Notes under the pieces: generated by a model
Database searches by the model: none
The model's input: only the letters and a program-made list of their open reading frames with translations
Told to the model about the DNA's origin: nothing
Program-made: the position numbers and the translations under genes
Assembly (NCBI RefSeq): GCF_019977315.1
Contig: NZ_AP024652.1
Coordinates: forward strand, 2,542,001-2,606,000
Direction: 5' to 3'
Length of the DNA stretch: 64,000 nt
From: Arthrobacter sp. StoSoilB22
Lineage (GTDB): Bacteria > Actinomycetota > Actinomycetes > Actinomycetales > Micrococcaceae
In this document: positions 37,485 to 46,576 of the stretch, piece after piece
Layout of the letters: each line of letters starts with the position of its first letter
How positions within the stretch are numbered: the stretch's first letter is position 1

Positions 37485-38403
37485 GGCTACCGCCCTTGGT
37501 AGGGGTCCTTGCCGTGAAGGCGCGGGAACGGTGCTTTTCGAGGAGAGCGAAGACTGAACCTAGGACGTCCTCGCTGCCCGTGGTTTGTTCCTCGGCGATT
37601 CCCAGCCGGTAGAACACATCCTGACGCCGCCGCTCGCGTTCCAGCGTTGCCGCTGCGTAGGCGGCACGTACCGTGGGATCCACGGCCAAGGACAGGGGAA
37701 TTCCTTGCCCGGTGCCCACATCCGTGCTTTCCTGCATCCGGTTCCCGGGTTCGGCGGCGAGCTCGGCATCGCAGACTGTCAGCCATAGCACCTCGTGCCG
37801 GCCGCGCAGCCTCCGCATCAAGGTCTCCGTGCGGGCGTCCGGAAGGAACTCGTCCGCCACGGCGACGATGAGCAAACGCCCCTTCAGGTACCGCAACACA
37901 TAGTCCAGCTGCTCGGCGATCCCACTGGCCTGTCCGTCCAGGGAAGCGCTCGCATCCACTTCGCGGAGCAGCCGTTCCAAATGCTCCTCACCACTGCGGG
38001 GCGGGATGTACGTGGACCTTGTGGCGTTCCCGTGCAGGAGACCTACGTCGTCACCGTGCCGGGAAGCCAGGTAACCCAGCACTCCGGCCGCATGCACGGC
38101 GATGTCCTTCTTGGTTTCCCCGGACAATGCCTGTGCGGCCATGTTCCTCCCGGTGTCCACCAGGAGAAGGACTGTGTGCCGGCGGACTGCAACGTAGCGC
38201 TTCACAAGGGGGGATCCGTGCCGTGCCGTGGCCTTCCAATCGATGTCGCGGACCTCGTCACCAGGGACATATGCGCGGAGTTCATCGAAGTCCAGGCTGC
38301 GGCCTTTGAAGACCGAACCGTACTCGCCGTCCAGAAGGGTCAGTGTCCTACGGTGGGCGAAGATGAACATCTTCGATTTAACGCGTCGGAGGAGGCTGGG
38401 CAC
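37474..38403 (-). CDS. DUF58 domain-containing protein
   Basis: A 309-residue protein. The DUF58 signature is RSLDFDELRAYVPGDEVRDI with DWKATARHG after it (about 36-63), then LLLVDTGRNM, a degenerate VWA-like motif. No membrane helices are evident, unlike many relatives. In MoxR operons DUF58 proteins are thought to act with the ATPase and VWA proteins in maturing or remodelling other proteins. It starts 12 bases after moxR. Confidence 0.9.
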   Translation of the reverse strand: MPSLLRRVKSKMFIFAHRRTLTLLDGEYGSVFKGRSLDFDELRAYVPGDEVRDIDWKATARHGSPLVKRYVAVRRHTVLLLVDTGRNMAAQALSGETKKDIAVHAAGVLGYLASRHGDDVGLLHGNATRSTYIPPRSGEEHLERLLREVDASASLDGQASGIAEQLDYVLRYLKGRLLIVAVADEFLPDARTETLMRRLRGRHEVLWLTVCDAELAAEPGNRMQESTDVGTGQGIPLSLAVDPTVRAAYAAATLERERRRQDVFYRLGIAEEQTTGSEDVLGSVFALLEKHRSRAFTARTPTKGGSRAG

Positions 38404-38415
38404 GTCCGGGCCCCG

Positions 38416-39423
38416 CTACGGCGTCTGCACGGACGCCACCACGGCATCGATCACGGTCTCCACGGAGATTTCCTCCACCACGGCATCGAATCCGAGGATG
38501 ATGCGGTGACGCAGGATCCGATGCGCAAGGTTCTTGACGTCCTCGGGAATGACGTGGTCACGCCCCTTGAGCAGCGCCATGGCGCGGGCTGCCTGGCTGA
38601 AGGCTATGCTCGCCCGCGGGCTGGCCCCGAATTCCACCACGTTAGCCAGCCGGGGCTCCAAGTACTGGGAAGCGTTACGGGTGACATAGGCGAGTCCGAC
38701 GATGTACCGGACGATTGCGGGATCTATATATACCCGGCGCACGAGTTCCTGGACTTGGACCACGGCGTCAAGGGAAGCAGCGGCCGGAGGCTTCTGCTCT
38801 GCACTGAAAACGCCGGAGTCAATCCGGCGGATGACTTCCGCTTCCTCCGCAGGGCTCGGATAGTCAAGAACGTCCTTGAGCATGAACCTGTCCATCTGTG
38901 CTTCGGGAAGACGATACGTCCCCTCCTGCTCAATGGGGTTCTGCGTCGCGAGCACCAGGAAGGGCTGCGGCAAAGGATAGGTTTCACCCCCAATGGAGGT
39001 CTGACGCTCCTGCATGGCCTCCAGCATGGCGCTTTGCGTCTTGGCGCTGGACCTATTGATCTCGTCCAACAGAACTATGTTTGCGTGAACCGGCCCCAGC
39101 TGCGTGACAAATGTCCCCTTGGCGGCGTCGAATATCTGCGTGCCTGCGATGTCGCTGGGCAGCAGGTCCGGCGTGCACTGTATCCGGCGGAACTCCGCAC
39201 TGACCGATTCTGCTATGGCTTGGGCCGCTGTGGTCTTAGCCAGACCGGGAACACTTTCCAACAGCACATGGCCGCCGGTCAATAAGCCGATAACCAATGT
39301 CTCACGCAGCCTGGCCTGGCCTACCACTTTGTTTTCGAAGCTGCGGACGATGCTACCCACGAGTTGCTGGGCACGGGCCATATCCGGTGCGTCGATTCCG
39401 GCCATGGCTGTGATCTGTTGCAC
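38416..39423 (-). CDS. MoxR family AAA+ ATPase
   Basis: A 335-residue ATPase from GTG 39423, with GAGGGG 7 bases upstream. Walker A is ESVPGLAKTT (about 56-65), Walker B IVLLDEIN (about 116-123), followed by VLATQNPIEQEGTY as sensor 1 and the C-terminal lid. MoxR ATPases act as chaperones with VWA proteins. It heads a six-gene operon whose members nearly all overlap. Confidence 0.94.
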   Translation of the reverse strand: MQQITAMAGIDAPDMARAQQLVGSIVRSFENKVVGQARLRETLVIGLLTGGHVLLESVPGLAKTTAAQAIAESVSAEFRRIQCTPDLLPSDIAGTQIFDAAKGTFVTQLGPVHANIVLLDEINRSSAKTQSAMLEAMQERQTSIGGETYPLPQPFLVLATQNPIEQEGTYRLPEAQMDRFMLKDVLDYPSPAEEAEVIRRIDSGVFSAEQKPPAAASLDAVVQVQELVRRVYIDPAIVRYIVGLAYVTRNASQYLEPRLANVVEFGASPRASIAFSQAARAMALLKGRDHVIPEDVKNLAHRILRHRIILGFDAVVEEISVETVIDAVVASVQTP

Positions 39424-39538
39424 TCGTGGTCCCCTCGCTGGCGTTGATGTGAAACGGCCACTCTATCCAAGCCTTCCTGAAGCAGCGTGGCAATGGGGAC
39501 CCCTCCCCATGTGGACTTTGGAGGTCTATCCTTTTGCC

Positions 39539-39742
39539 ATGCATCAGCTACCAGCCGCCTATCAGAACTACCTCGCTTCCCAGGACCAGCATGTCATCGA
39601 CGCCGTACGGCCGGTCCTGCTCCAATCCGCAGCAGACCAGCGGCACGGCGTACGAATCACTTTCAACAGGGGCCCTACCGGACATCAAGCCCACCTGGAC
39701 GAGTCCATACCGTATGGCGAGATCATCGAGGACATCGACTGA
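39539..39742 (+). CDS. Hypothetical small protein, 67 aa
   Basis: From ATG 39539 the frame encodes MHQLPAAYQNYLASQDQH and ends IPYGEIIEDID. Codon usage has the GC-rich third positions of neighbouring genes and the tail is acidic. A GGAGG lies 14 bases upstream, too far to be ideal; ATG 39509 in the same frame is an alternative. No family is recognised. It is convergent with the ABC permease. Confidence 0.5.
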   Translation: MHQLPAAYQNYLASQDQHVIDAVRPVLLQSAADQRHGVRITFNRGPTGHQAHLDESIPYGEIIEDID

Positions 39743-39749
39743 CAGAAAG

Positions 39750-40568
39750 CTAACCCTTCATAGCACCGGACAGGGCAAACGAATTTCCCATGCCACGGGA
39801 TACCAGCGCGTAGAGCACCAGCACGGGGACCGAATACAGGATGGAGAACGCGGCCAGTTGGCCGTACGCAATTGCACCGTGCTGGCCAAAGAAGCTGAAG
39901 ATTGAGACAGCGGCTGGTTGCTTAGCGCTGGATAACAACAGGATGAACGGGACGAAGAAGTTCCCCCACGCCTGAATGAAAACGAAGATGAACACCACTC
40001 CGAGTCCTTGCCGCATCAGCGGCAACACGATGCTCCGCAGCGCCGCCAGCGTCGATGCACCGTCCACCCATGCCGCTTCCTCCAACTCACGAGGGACCGA
40101 ATCCATGAAATTCTTGGTCATCCATATCGCCATGGGCAAAGTTGTGGTGGCCATGAAAAAGATGGTCGCCGCCATTGAATCCAGAAACTGCAGCTGAACA
40201 AACAGGCCATAGACCGGCACCATGATGGCCGTCACGGGGAGCGATGTCCCAAAGAGAATCGTGTACAGGAAGGGCTTGTTGAACCTGGACTGATACCTGG
40301 ACAAAGGGTAGGCGGCAAGCACAGCTGCAAGCACATTCACCACAGCAGTGCCCGCCGATAACAGGAAACTGTTTGCCAAGGGCTGGAACAACAACTCAGG
40401 AGTCATCACCGCTCGAAAATTCTCAGTGGACGGCGCCACAGGAACTTTGGTCTGGTAGCCGGCCTGAGGATCAACGGAAGCCAACAGCAACCACAGCAGG
40501 GGCGCAACAAAGCACACCCCGATCACCGCAAGGGCGACGTCCGCGCCCAGCTTCGCCTTGGTAGTCAT
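39750..40568 (-). CDS. Carbohydrate ABC transporter permease (MalG-like)
   Basis: A 272-residue inner-membrane permease with six hydrophobic segments. The ATPase-contacting EAA loop reads EEAAWVDGASTLAALRSIVLP. It pairs with the permease upstream, overlapping it by 4 bases. This MalG-type subunit is last in the operon and no ATPase gene follows; a shared MsiK-type ATPase elsewhere is the usual solution in actinobacteria. Confidence 0.92.
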   Translation of the reverse strand: MTTKAKLGADVALAVIGVCFVAPLLWLLLASVDPQAGYQTKVPVAPSTENFRAVMTPELLFQPLANSFLLSAGTAVVNVLAAVLAAYPLSRYQSRFNKPFLYTILFGTSLPVTAIMVPVYGLFVQLQFLDSMAATIFFMATTTLPMAIWMTKNFMDSVPRELEEAAWVDGASTLAALRSIVLPLMRQGLGVVFIFVFIQAWGNFFVPFILLLSSAKQPAAVSIFSFFGQHGAIAYGQLAAFSILYSVPVLVLYALVSRGMGNSFALSGAMKG

Positions 40569-41434
40569 GTCTTTTGCTCCCGTAGCAGCCTCACGTACAC
40601 CGCGCCGAAAACCATTCCCAGCAGAATCAGTACAGACGCCACAGCTGTGCCGTAGCCGATGTCACCGAACTTGAAGGCCTCCTGGTAGGCCAACACGGGC
40701 AACGTGGTACTGGCATTGGCCGGACCACCTGCAGTCATCACCCAGATGAGGGTGAACACTGCCAACGTCTGAAGGGTGATCAGCATCAAGTTAGTGGCAA
40801 TGCTGCTCCGGATCAGCGGAAGCGTGATGAACGCGAGGCGTTGCCAGCCGCGCGCTCCATCCATGAGCGCAGCCTCCGCCACATCCCGGGGAACATCAGC
40901 CAACGCCGCACGGTAAACCAGCATGGAAAACGCAGTTCCACGCCACGTGTTCGCCAGCACGATTGCCACCAAGGGAAAGGAATACAACCAATCCGGCCCC
41001 TCACCTCCCAAGGCGCCCACTACCTGGTTGAGCGTCCCGTCCCGGTTGAAGTAGGCGTAAGCGGCAAAAGCCGCCACGATCTCCGGAAGCACCCAGGCCG
41101 CCACCACTGCAGTACCCACCCACGCTGCCACTGCCTTGCGCGAACGGGTCATCAGCAGGGCAATGAGTAAACCCAGCACATTCTGGCCCAGCACTGCGGA
41201 AGCCACGACGAACACCACCGTGAGCCAGGCGGAGAAAGGAAAGTCATCATCGCTGAACATCCGGACGTAATTGTCTGCTCCCACCCACTGCGGATCCCTG
41301 GCAGCCTTACCGGACAACGCGGCGTCCGTGAATGACGCATAAAAAGACCACGCCACAGGAGCCAGCAGGAACACCAGGAGCAGAAGAACGGCAGGAAATA
41401 CCGGCAGCAGCCGCAGGAAGCGGCGAATTCTCAT
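40565..41434 (-). CDS. Carbohydrate ABC transporter permease (MalF-like)
   Basis: A 289-residue permease with six hydrophobic segments and the EAA loop EAALMDGARGWQRLAFITLP. The N-terminal segment (LLPVFPAVLLLLVFLLAPVAW, in two parts) is typical of MalF/UgpA-type subunits. It overlaps the binding-protein stop and the second permease start by 4 bases each. Confidence 0.92.
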   Translation of the reverse strand: MRIRRFLRLLPVFPAVLLLLVFLLAPVAWSFYASFTDAALSGKAARDPQWVGADNYVRMFSDDDFPFSAWLTVVFVVASAVLGQNVLGLLIALLMTRSRKAVAAWVGTAVVAAWVLPEIVAAFAAYAYFNRDGTLNQVVGALGGEGPDWLYSFPLVAIVLANTWRGTAFSMLVYRAALADVPRDVAEAALMDGARGWQRLAFITLPLIRSSIATNLMLITLQTLAVFTLIWVMTAGGPANASTTLPVLAYQEAFKFGDIGYGTAVASVLILLGMVFGAVYVRLLREQKT

Positions 41435-42819
41435 TTCTCCAGAACCTTGTCCTCACCTGCCAGTTTCCGAACGGTGGCATCGTATTCAGCTGCTGCTTCC
41501 TCAGGACTCTGCTTACCGGTGATCACAGATTCCGTAGCTACCTGGACGGCTGTGGAAATTCTGGGGTAATCGGCCGTCGCGGGCCGGTAGTGCGTCACCT
41601 TCACCAGCTCTGAAACGTCCTTCACGAACGGGTTGGCCGCCAAGTATCCCGGATCCGATGCCACATCCGTACGCACGGCGATCTGGGAATTATTGACGTC
41701 GAAGGCAAGCGCATTCTTTTTGTTCAGCGCCGTGGTGAGGAAGTTGAAGGCGAGCTCAGGGTTCTTGCTCTTCGCCCCCACAGCCAGTGCCCAACCGCCG
41801 GACATGCTCACACCTCCAGGATCCTGTCCCTTCTGGGTGGGGAACATCGCGACCCCCATCTTCTGCTCGTACCCGGCCCACTCATAGGCGCCGCCCTTCT
41901 GCCAGAACGACGGCGAATAGGAACCCTCCACGGTTGCGCCCAGTTTGCCTTGCGGGAACCACTCGCCAAAAACCTTCTTCCAGACGTTGGCGTCCAGGGC
42001 TTCGGCAGGACTCACGGCCAGTTTCTCGTCATAGAGGGTTTTGAGGAAAGCCAGGGAGTCCCTGAACCCTTGGGAACCCACCACCCATTTCTTCTGGTCC
42101 CTGTCATACAAACTGCTGTCAGTGCCATACAGCAGTTCGTAGAAGCTCTGCATGACCGTGCCCTCGCCGGTCCCCTTACCTGCGTACATGGTGAAAGGGA
42201 TGACCTGGGGATCAGAAGCCTTGATGGCGCGGGCGGCCGTGAGGATCTCGTCCCAGGTCTTTGGTTGCCACGGCACCGGAATTCCAGCCTTCTGAAGGAC
42301 GGACTTGTTGTACCATATTGCCCGGGTATCGGTGCCCAGCGGGACCGCGTAAATACCGCCGTCGTCCGCACGTCCGGCCTCCTTGGCTGCGTCGTTGAAC
42401 GACTTCCAGTCATCCCATTTCTCAAGGTAACTGTCCAGCTTGAGCAGGTACCCGGCGTCGACGTCGGAACGCACCTTGAAGGTGTCCTCATAGAAAACGT
42501 CAGGTGCCGTATCAGCTGACCGCTGGGCCAAGGCTAATTTGGTCCCGTAGTCGTCGTCGTTGGCCTGGATGGGTTGGAGGTCCACTGTCACACCGCTGTT
42601 GGACGCTTCGAATTCCGTTTTTGCGTCCTGCATGACCATATCCAGGGCCGTGAACGAGTCGCTCTTCTGATAAACGATCTTCAGGGTCTTGCTCACCGTG
42701 GCCTCAGGCGTAGGCGAACAGGACGTCGCTGCCGCAAATACGGCAGCGACGGAAACAAGCGCTGCGGCAAACTTCACTGGCGCGTACTTCAGTGGCGCTT
42801 TGATCACAGGACGGCGCAT
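41431..42819 (-). CDS. Sugar ABC transporter substrate-binding lipoprotein
   Basis: A 462-residue extracellular solute-binding protein (family 1). The signal segment ends in the lipobox AATSC near residue 33. Conserved pieces include ADTAPDVFYEDTF, AIWYNKSVLQKAGI and MSGGWALAVGAKSKNPELA. The ligand cannot be read, but family 1 proteins bind oligosaccharides or glycosides. GGAG precedes the ATG. It lies 101 bases downstream of the ROK regulator on the same strand. Confidence 0.93.
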   Translation of the reverse strand: MRRPVIKAPLKYAPVKFAAALVSVAAVFAAATSCSPTPEATVSKTLKIVYQKSDSFTALDMVMQDAKTEFEASNSGVTVDLQPIQANDDDYGTKLALAQRSADTAPDVFYEDTFKVRSDVDAGYLLKLDSYLEKWDDWKSFNDAAKEAGRADDGGIYAVPLGTDTRAIWYNKSVLQKAGIPVPWQPKTWDEILTAARAIKASDPQVIPFTMYAGKGTGEGTVMQSFYELLYGTDSSLYDRDQKKWVVGSQGFRDSLAFLKTLYDEKLAVSPAEALDANVWKKVFGEWFPQGKLGATVEGSYSPSFWQKGGAYEWAGYEQKMGVAMFPTQKGQDPGGVSMSGGWALAVGAKSKNPELAFNFLTTALNKKNALAFDVNNSQIAVRTDVASDPGYLAANPFVKDVSELVKVTHYRPATADYPRISTAVQVATESVITGKQSPEEAAAEYDATVRKLAGEDKVLEK

Positions 42820-42920
42820 GGTGCTCCATTCAGTCGAACGTGGCTACAGCCCCCATACTTCACCGTGACACACCTGCGACGTGGCCGAGCCGTATGGTTA
42901 TTCAGTTGTCCTACTACTAA

Positions 42921-44171
42921 CTAGCCCTCCAGCAGGAGCCTTTGCGCCCGTGGTGCCAGCATGTGCTCCAAAACCAGGCAGGCGGCACCGATGGCTCCAA
43001 CGTCCTCGCCCACGCCAGATCCCACAACTTCGAGATCGTGGATCATGCGGGCCGCGTTGTTTTTGTCCAACAGTTCCGGAACACGTTCCATGAAGTAGGG
43101 CGACATCCGCCCCCAGAACGGGCCACCGAAAACGACGCGCTCCACGTCCAGGGTGTTGGTCACTATGGACACGGCACGCGCAACGAGGGTTGCGGACTTG
43201 TCCAAGATGGCGATTGCCCTGCCGTCACCGGCGTCGGCTGCGTCGCACAACTGGGCATACCGTTCCTGGACTTCGGGGCCGTCCGCACCAGCCCGATGCC
43301 CTTCCAGCACACCAGCGGCTTCGGCTTCGGCCACCAGCACCTGCGGGATGCAGGAAGACTTTACGCAGCCACGCAGTCCGCAATCACACAGCGGACCCTG
43401 CGGGTCCACCACGATGTGGCCGATTTCGCCGGCATTGCCCGAGGTCCCGCGCACTACTTCATCATTGAGGACAATGCCGCAGCCGATGCCTGTTCCCATG
43501 TACATGAACACGAAGCTGCCTGCACCGCTGGCGCCGCCTGCCCAGGTTTCCGCAACGGCAGCACTGGTCACGTCCTTGTCCACCAAGGTTTCCATGCCGG
43601 TGGCCTCGGCTAAGGCCTCCCGGATGCGCACACGGTTCCACCGTGTCAGGAGCGGAGGCTCCACCACCGAGCCTTCGTCAAGGTCGATGGGTCCGGGGAC
43701 AGCAACGCCCAGCCCGGCAATCTTGGACGCATCGACCCCTGATTCCTCAATGAGGATATTGATCTGCCCGGCGATGCTGGTGATCACCCCGGCCGGATCA
43801 CCACCGGGAGTTGCCATCCGGGAATGCTTGACGACCTCACCCAGCAGGTCCAGAACTACGAAGGTGATGACTGCCGGATCCAGATGAACGCCCACAGCGT
43901 ACATTCCGGCCGGGTTCAGGCGCAGGATGGTCCTGGGCTTACCCGGACCAGAGCCCTCCTTGCCGGCCTCCACGATCAACTGCTGATCCAGCAGACGCCT
44001 GGAAATGTTGGAAATGGTCTGCGGGGAAAGTCCCACGATCTGAGCCAACTCCACACGGCTGAGCCCACCTGATGAGCGGCGGATCGCCTCCAGAATGACA
44101 GTTAGATTAAAGTCCCCCATGCGGGGAAGGTTGGTTCCGCGCCTCGGTGTCGGCTGCCGGATCTCAGTCAC
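42921..44171 (-). CDS. ROK family transcriptional regulator
   Basis: A 416-residue protein from GTG 44171 with AGGGG upstream. The N-terminal winged helix spans about 18-75 (LSRVELAQIVGLSPQTISNI); the ROK domain has VFMYMGTGIGCGIVLNDEVV, GNAGEIGHIVVDPQG and the zinc motif CDCGLRGCVKS. The residue after the last motif Cys pair is Lys-Ser rather than the usual Glu. It should sense a sugar and control the importer genes downstream. Confidence 0.9.
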   Translation of the reverse strand: MTEIRQPTPRRGTNLPRMGDFNLTVILEAIRRSSGGLSRVELAQIVGLSPQTISNISRRLLDQQLIVEAGKEGSGPGKPRTILRLNPAGMYAVGVHLDPAVITFVVLDLLGEVVKHSRMATPGGDPAGVITSIAGQINILIEESGVDASKIAGLGVAVPGPIDLDEGSVVEPPLLTRWNRVRIREALAEATGMETLVDKDVTSAAVAETWAGGASGAGSFVFMYMGTGIGCGIVLNDEVVRGTSGNAGEIGHIVVDPQGPLCDCGLRGCVKSSCIPQVLVAEAEAAGVLEGHRAGADGPEVQERYAQLCDAADAGDGRAIAILDKSATLVARAVSIVTNTLDVERVVFGGPFWGRMSPYFMERVPELLDKNNAARMIHDLEVVGSGVGEDVGAIGAACLVLEHMLAPRAQRLLLEG

Positions 44172-44344
44172 TGATGCCCCTAGTCATTGGGATGAACTTC
44201 GTCGAAGTTGGTCTTTGTCTGAATCGTACGATACCGCCGCCGTTGGGGATATGAGCACACGCTGACACCGGCATCAGGGCTTGGTAACGATGCCGGTTGA
44301 GTGTGCCAGCGGCAGCCATGTGCTCAGATCCTTGATGGCACCGC

Positions 44345-45499
44345 TTAAGACTTCCGACTCCGCGTTACCGTGAATTTTGGATTCCGGCCTTCCTCCACCG
44401 TCGGCCCGATATGCCGTTCAAGTGCCGCGCGGTACTGCAGATGGCTGTTGTAGACGGTCCACAGCTCTCCACCAGGGGCGAGAACCCGCGCAGCAGCCTG
44501 GAACATTTTCAGAGCTGCGCCGGCGTGAACACTGGCGCCCAAGTGGAACGGCGGGTTCAGCAGGATGAGGTCCGCGCTGCCTGGTTCAAGGGTGGACATG
44601 GCGTCATCGTGGATCACTGCCACCCGCTCCCCCAGTCCGTTGGCCTTCGCTGTTGCCTTTGCTGAAGCGACGGCCGCAGCGGATTGGTCGGTGGCGACCA
44701 CAAGGGCATCCGGATGGCGAAGTGCGTACATCGTGGCGAGGATACCGGTCCCGCAACCGAGGTCAACAGCCTGCCGGGCAGCCGGTATACGGTCCATGAA
44801 GGTCAGCAAGTAGCGCGTGCCAATGTCCAGGCGTGCGCCGGAGAAAGCAGCGCCATGCGCACAAACCGTAATCCCCAATTCCGGAAGGGACTCCACCACC
44901 GGAAAAGGGTGATCATTCGGCGCTGCTTTGGGCTCACGCGCCACCAGAACCCGGGACTTTTGCCGGGCAAGTTGCGGCTGGACTGATGCGAAGTACCGTT
45001 CCAGGACTGCATTCATGCCGAGCGACATGTGCTTGACGCGACCTCCGGCGAGCAGGACCGCATCCGGGGCAGCAAACCTGGCTACGGCGTCGGCGATTTC
45101 CTCCAACTCAGCCAGCGACTTAGGCAACTGCAAAAGCACTACGTCGGCGTCGTCCAATAGCTCCCGGCTCAGCTCGTGTCCGGTGAAGCGACCCTCCAAG
45201 CCGGCAGAAACTGCGTTGCGTTCCAGCGCCAGCCTTCCGGAGAACAGATCCTGGTTTACGCGTACATGCCCGACGGCGAGTCCTGCCAGGGCGCCCAACG
45301 TCAGGGCGCCGTAGCGGTCGCCAATGACAACCACCTTGGAGTCGGGGCCAACCAGATCTGTAGCCGTCTCCAGCAGGAGCCTGTCTGTGGCATCAAAAGC
45401 CTGAAGGTTGTCCGCCTCGACGTCAGGAAGCCTACTCAACCTGCCCAAGAGCGCTTCAACATCCATTGCCGTCACGTTGAGTTTCTCGCTTTCATGCAT
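44345..45499 (-). CDS. Class I SAM-dependent methyltransferase (RsmC/RlmG-like rRNA guanine-N2 type)
   Basis: About 384 residues from ATG 45499. The duplicated Rossmann layout of RsmC/RlmG is visible: an N-terminal pseudo-domain, then a catalytic half with DLGCGTGILATMYAL (SAM loop) and LILLNPPFHLGASV, the NPPFH motif of N2-guanine and related N-methyltransferases. A role in 16S or 23S rRNA modification is inferred; the exact base is unknown. A frame extending to 45598 lacks conservation. Confidence 0.87.
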   Translation of the reverse strand: MHESEKLNVTAMDVEALLGRLSRLPDVEADNLQAFDATDRLLLETATDLVGPDSKVVVIGDRYGALTLGALAGLAVGHVRVNQDLFSGRLALERNAVSAGLEGRFTGHELSRELLDDADVVLLQLPKSLAELEEIADAVARFAAPDAVLLAGGRVKHMSLGMNAVLERYFASVQPQLARQKSRVLVAREPKAAPNDHPFPVVESLPELGITVCAHGAAFSGARLDIGTRYLLTFMDRIPAARQAVDLGCGTGILATMYALRHPDALVVATDQSAAAVASAKATAKANGLGERVAVIHDDAMSTLEPGSADLILLNPPFHLGASVHAGAALKMFQAAARVLAPGGELWTVYNSHLQYRAALERHIGPTVEEGRNPKFTVTRSRKS

Positions 45500-45673
45500 A
45501 ACTGTCTCGACTTTACGGTGGCGTGGGAGGAACCTAGTGCTTGCAGGACGCAAACACCTGTCACGCCTTCCGGTGGGAACCACGGAGGCGGCAGGCACAG
45601 GTCACGGCGACCCTTGGAGCCAGGCACCGGGATCTACCCATCATTTGGGCTCCCCCTCCCTCTGTGAGAAGCC

Positions 45674-46051
45674 ATGAGTGTCAATGTTGTCACGAACCTT
45701 GAAGTAAAGTCCCACAACTCTCCCGACGAAACGAGGCGACCCAACAAGACGGTGCTGGACCTCGTCACCGTGGGCGAATACACAATCGGCCGGATGACCT
45801 TCGAACCAGGCTGGACGTGGGCCGACTGCGTCAAACCTGTAGTGGGCACCGACTCGTGCGAATTGAGCCACGTAGGATTCTGCGTTTCCGGCAACTTGGA
45901 AGTAGAAACCACCGACGGCGGCAAGATCAACATTTCAGCCGGTGATTCCTACAGCATCCCGCCGGGTCATAACGCCCGCGTGGTGGGCGACCAACCGTTC
46001 CAAGGCGTCGAGTTTGTCAGCGGCGCCGAATTCGCGCGCCCCGCCGAGTAA
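45674..46051 (+). CDS. Cupin domain-containing protein
   Basis: A 125-residue single-domain cupin with GAGAAG before its ATG. Beta-strand motifs are FEPGWTWADCVKP, HVGFCVSGNLEVET and SAGDSYSIPPGHNARVVG; the usual His pair of motif 1 is largely replaced by Trp/Asp/Cys, so metal binding is uncertain. A strong terminator follows. No substrate can be named. Confidence 0.85.
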   Translation: MSVNVVTNLEVKSHNSPDETRRPNKTVLDLVTVGEYTIGRMTFEPGWTWADCVKPVVGTDSCELSHVGFCVSGNLEVETTDGGKINISAGDSYSIPPGHNARVVGDQPFQGVEFVSGAEFARPAE

Positions 46052-46075
46052 CCCCGAATCCACACGGACAACGAA

Positions 46076-46104
46076 AAAGACCCCGCTCAATGAGCGGGGT
46101 CTTT
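46076..46104. terminator. Bidirectional terminator, cupin / tRNA-Ala
   Basis: A perfect 13-bp stem (46076-46088 with 46092-46104) with a three-base loop, A-rich on one flank and ending CTTT on the other. It can end both the cupin transcript and the opposing tRNA transcript. Confidence 0.88.
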
Positions 46105-46113
46105 CAACCGAAG

Positions 46114-46186
46114 TGGAGCTGAGGGGACTCGAACCCCTGACCCCCTGCATGCCATGCAGGTGCGCTACCAGCTGCGCCACAGCCCC
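46114..46186 (-). tRNA. tRNA-Ala (anticodon GGC), copy 1
   Basis: Reverse strand folds to a 7-bp acceptor (GGGGCTG with CAGCTCC), D arm GCGC/GCGC, anticodon stem CCTGC/GCAGG with loop ATGGCAT giving GGC, and T arm AGGGG-TTCGAGT-CCCCT. The 3' CCA is not encoded. The 73 bases are identical to the second copy at 47250. Confidence 0.97.
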
Positions 46187-46576
46187 GGATTTATAGTGCA
46201 AATCCGCTACTTCCAAGCGGAATGATTTCTCTTCCCGTCGAAGCAACTCGTCAATACTAACCACAATCGCTTGAGAAGCGAAATCGTCTGAATATGACCT
46301 GCATCACCGCGATAGGTTGGCCCGCCGAGGTTGCCGCAGCCGAGGTGCGTTGGATCATTCCACCGCACCTCCCCCCAAAACCAGCTGCGCCGGAGCCGCC
46401 CTCAACCAAACGGCATGGCTCCCCCTGAAGTCTAGAATTTCCTGGCACTAAAACCAAACCGTTCAGTCGGTTTAGGATTGCTGAGGCCCGTCGCGCCCCC
46501 GGTGGTAGCGTTGTGGAGTCTCGACGGCGGCCCACCCCTCCGTCTCCTGACTCACCCGAGAGGCCACCCACCACCG
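46187..46576. other. 390-base region between tRNA-Ala copy 1 and the TetR gene
   Basis: Holds the tRNA promoter (minus strand) and the TetR control region, including the palindrome at 46456-46473. Open frames here look non-coding. Confidence 0.5.
46456..46473. promoter_or_regulatory. Palindromic operator candidate upstream of the TetR gene
   Basis: AAACCG-TTCAGT-CGGTTT has perfect 6-base arms. ACCG/CGGT half-sites are typical of autoregulatory elements bound by gamma-butyrolactone-receptor-type TetR proteins. It lies 103 bases upstream of the ATG at 46577. Confidence 0.55.

Noticed and set aside
37795..39285. 496-codon plus-strand frame over DUF58 and moxR
   Set aside because: Antisense to two clearly conserved genes, no ribosome site, composition of a shadow frame.
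46257..46574. 105-codon minus-strand frame between tRNA-Ala and tetR
   Set aside because: Composition and overlap with the operator region argue against coding; no motif.
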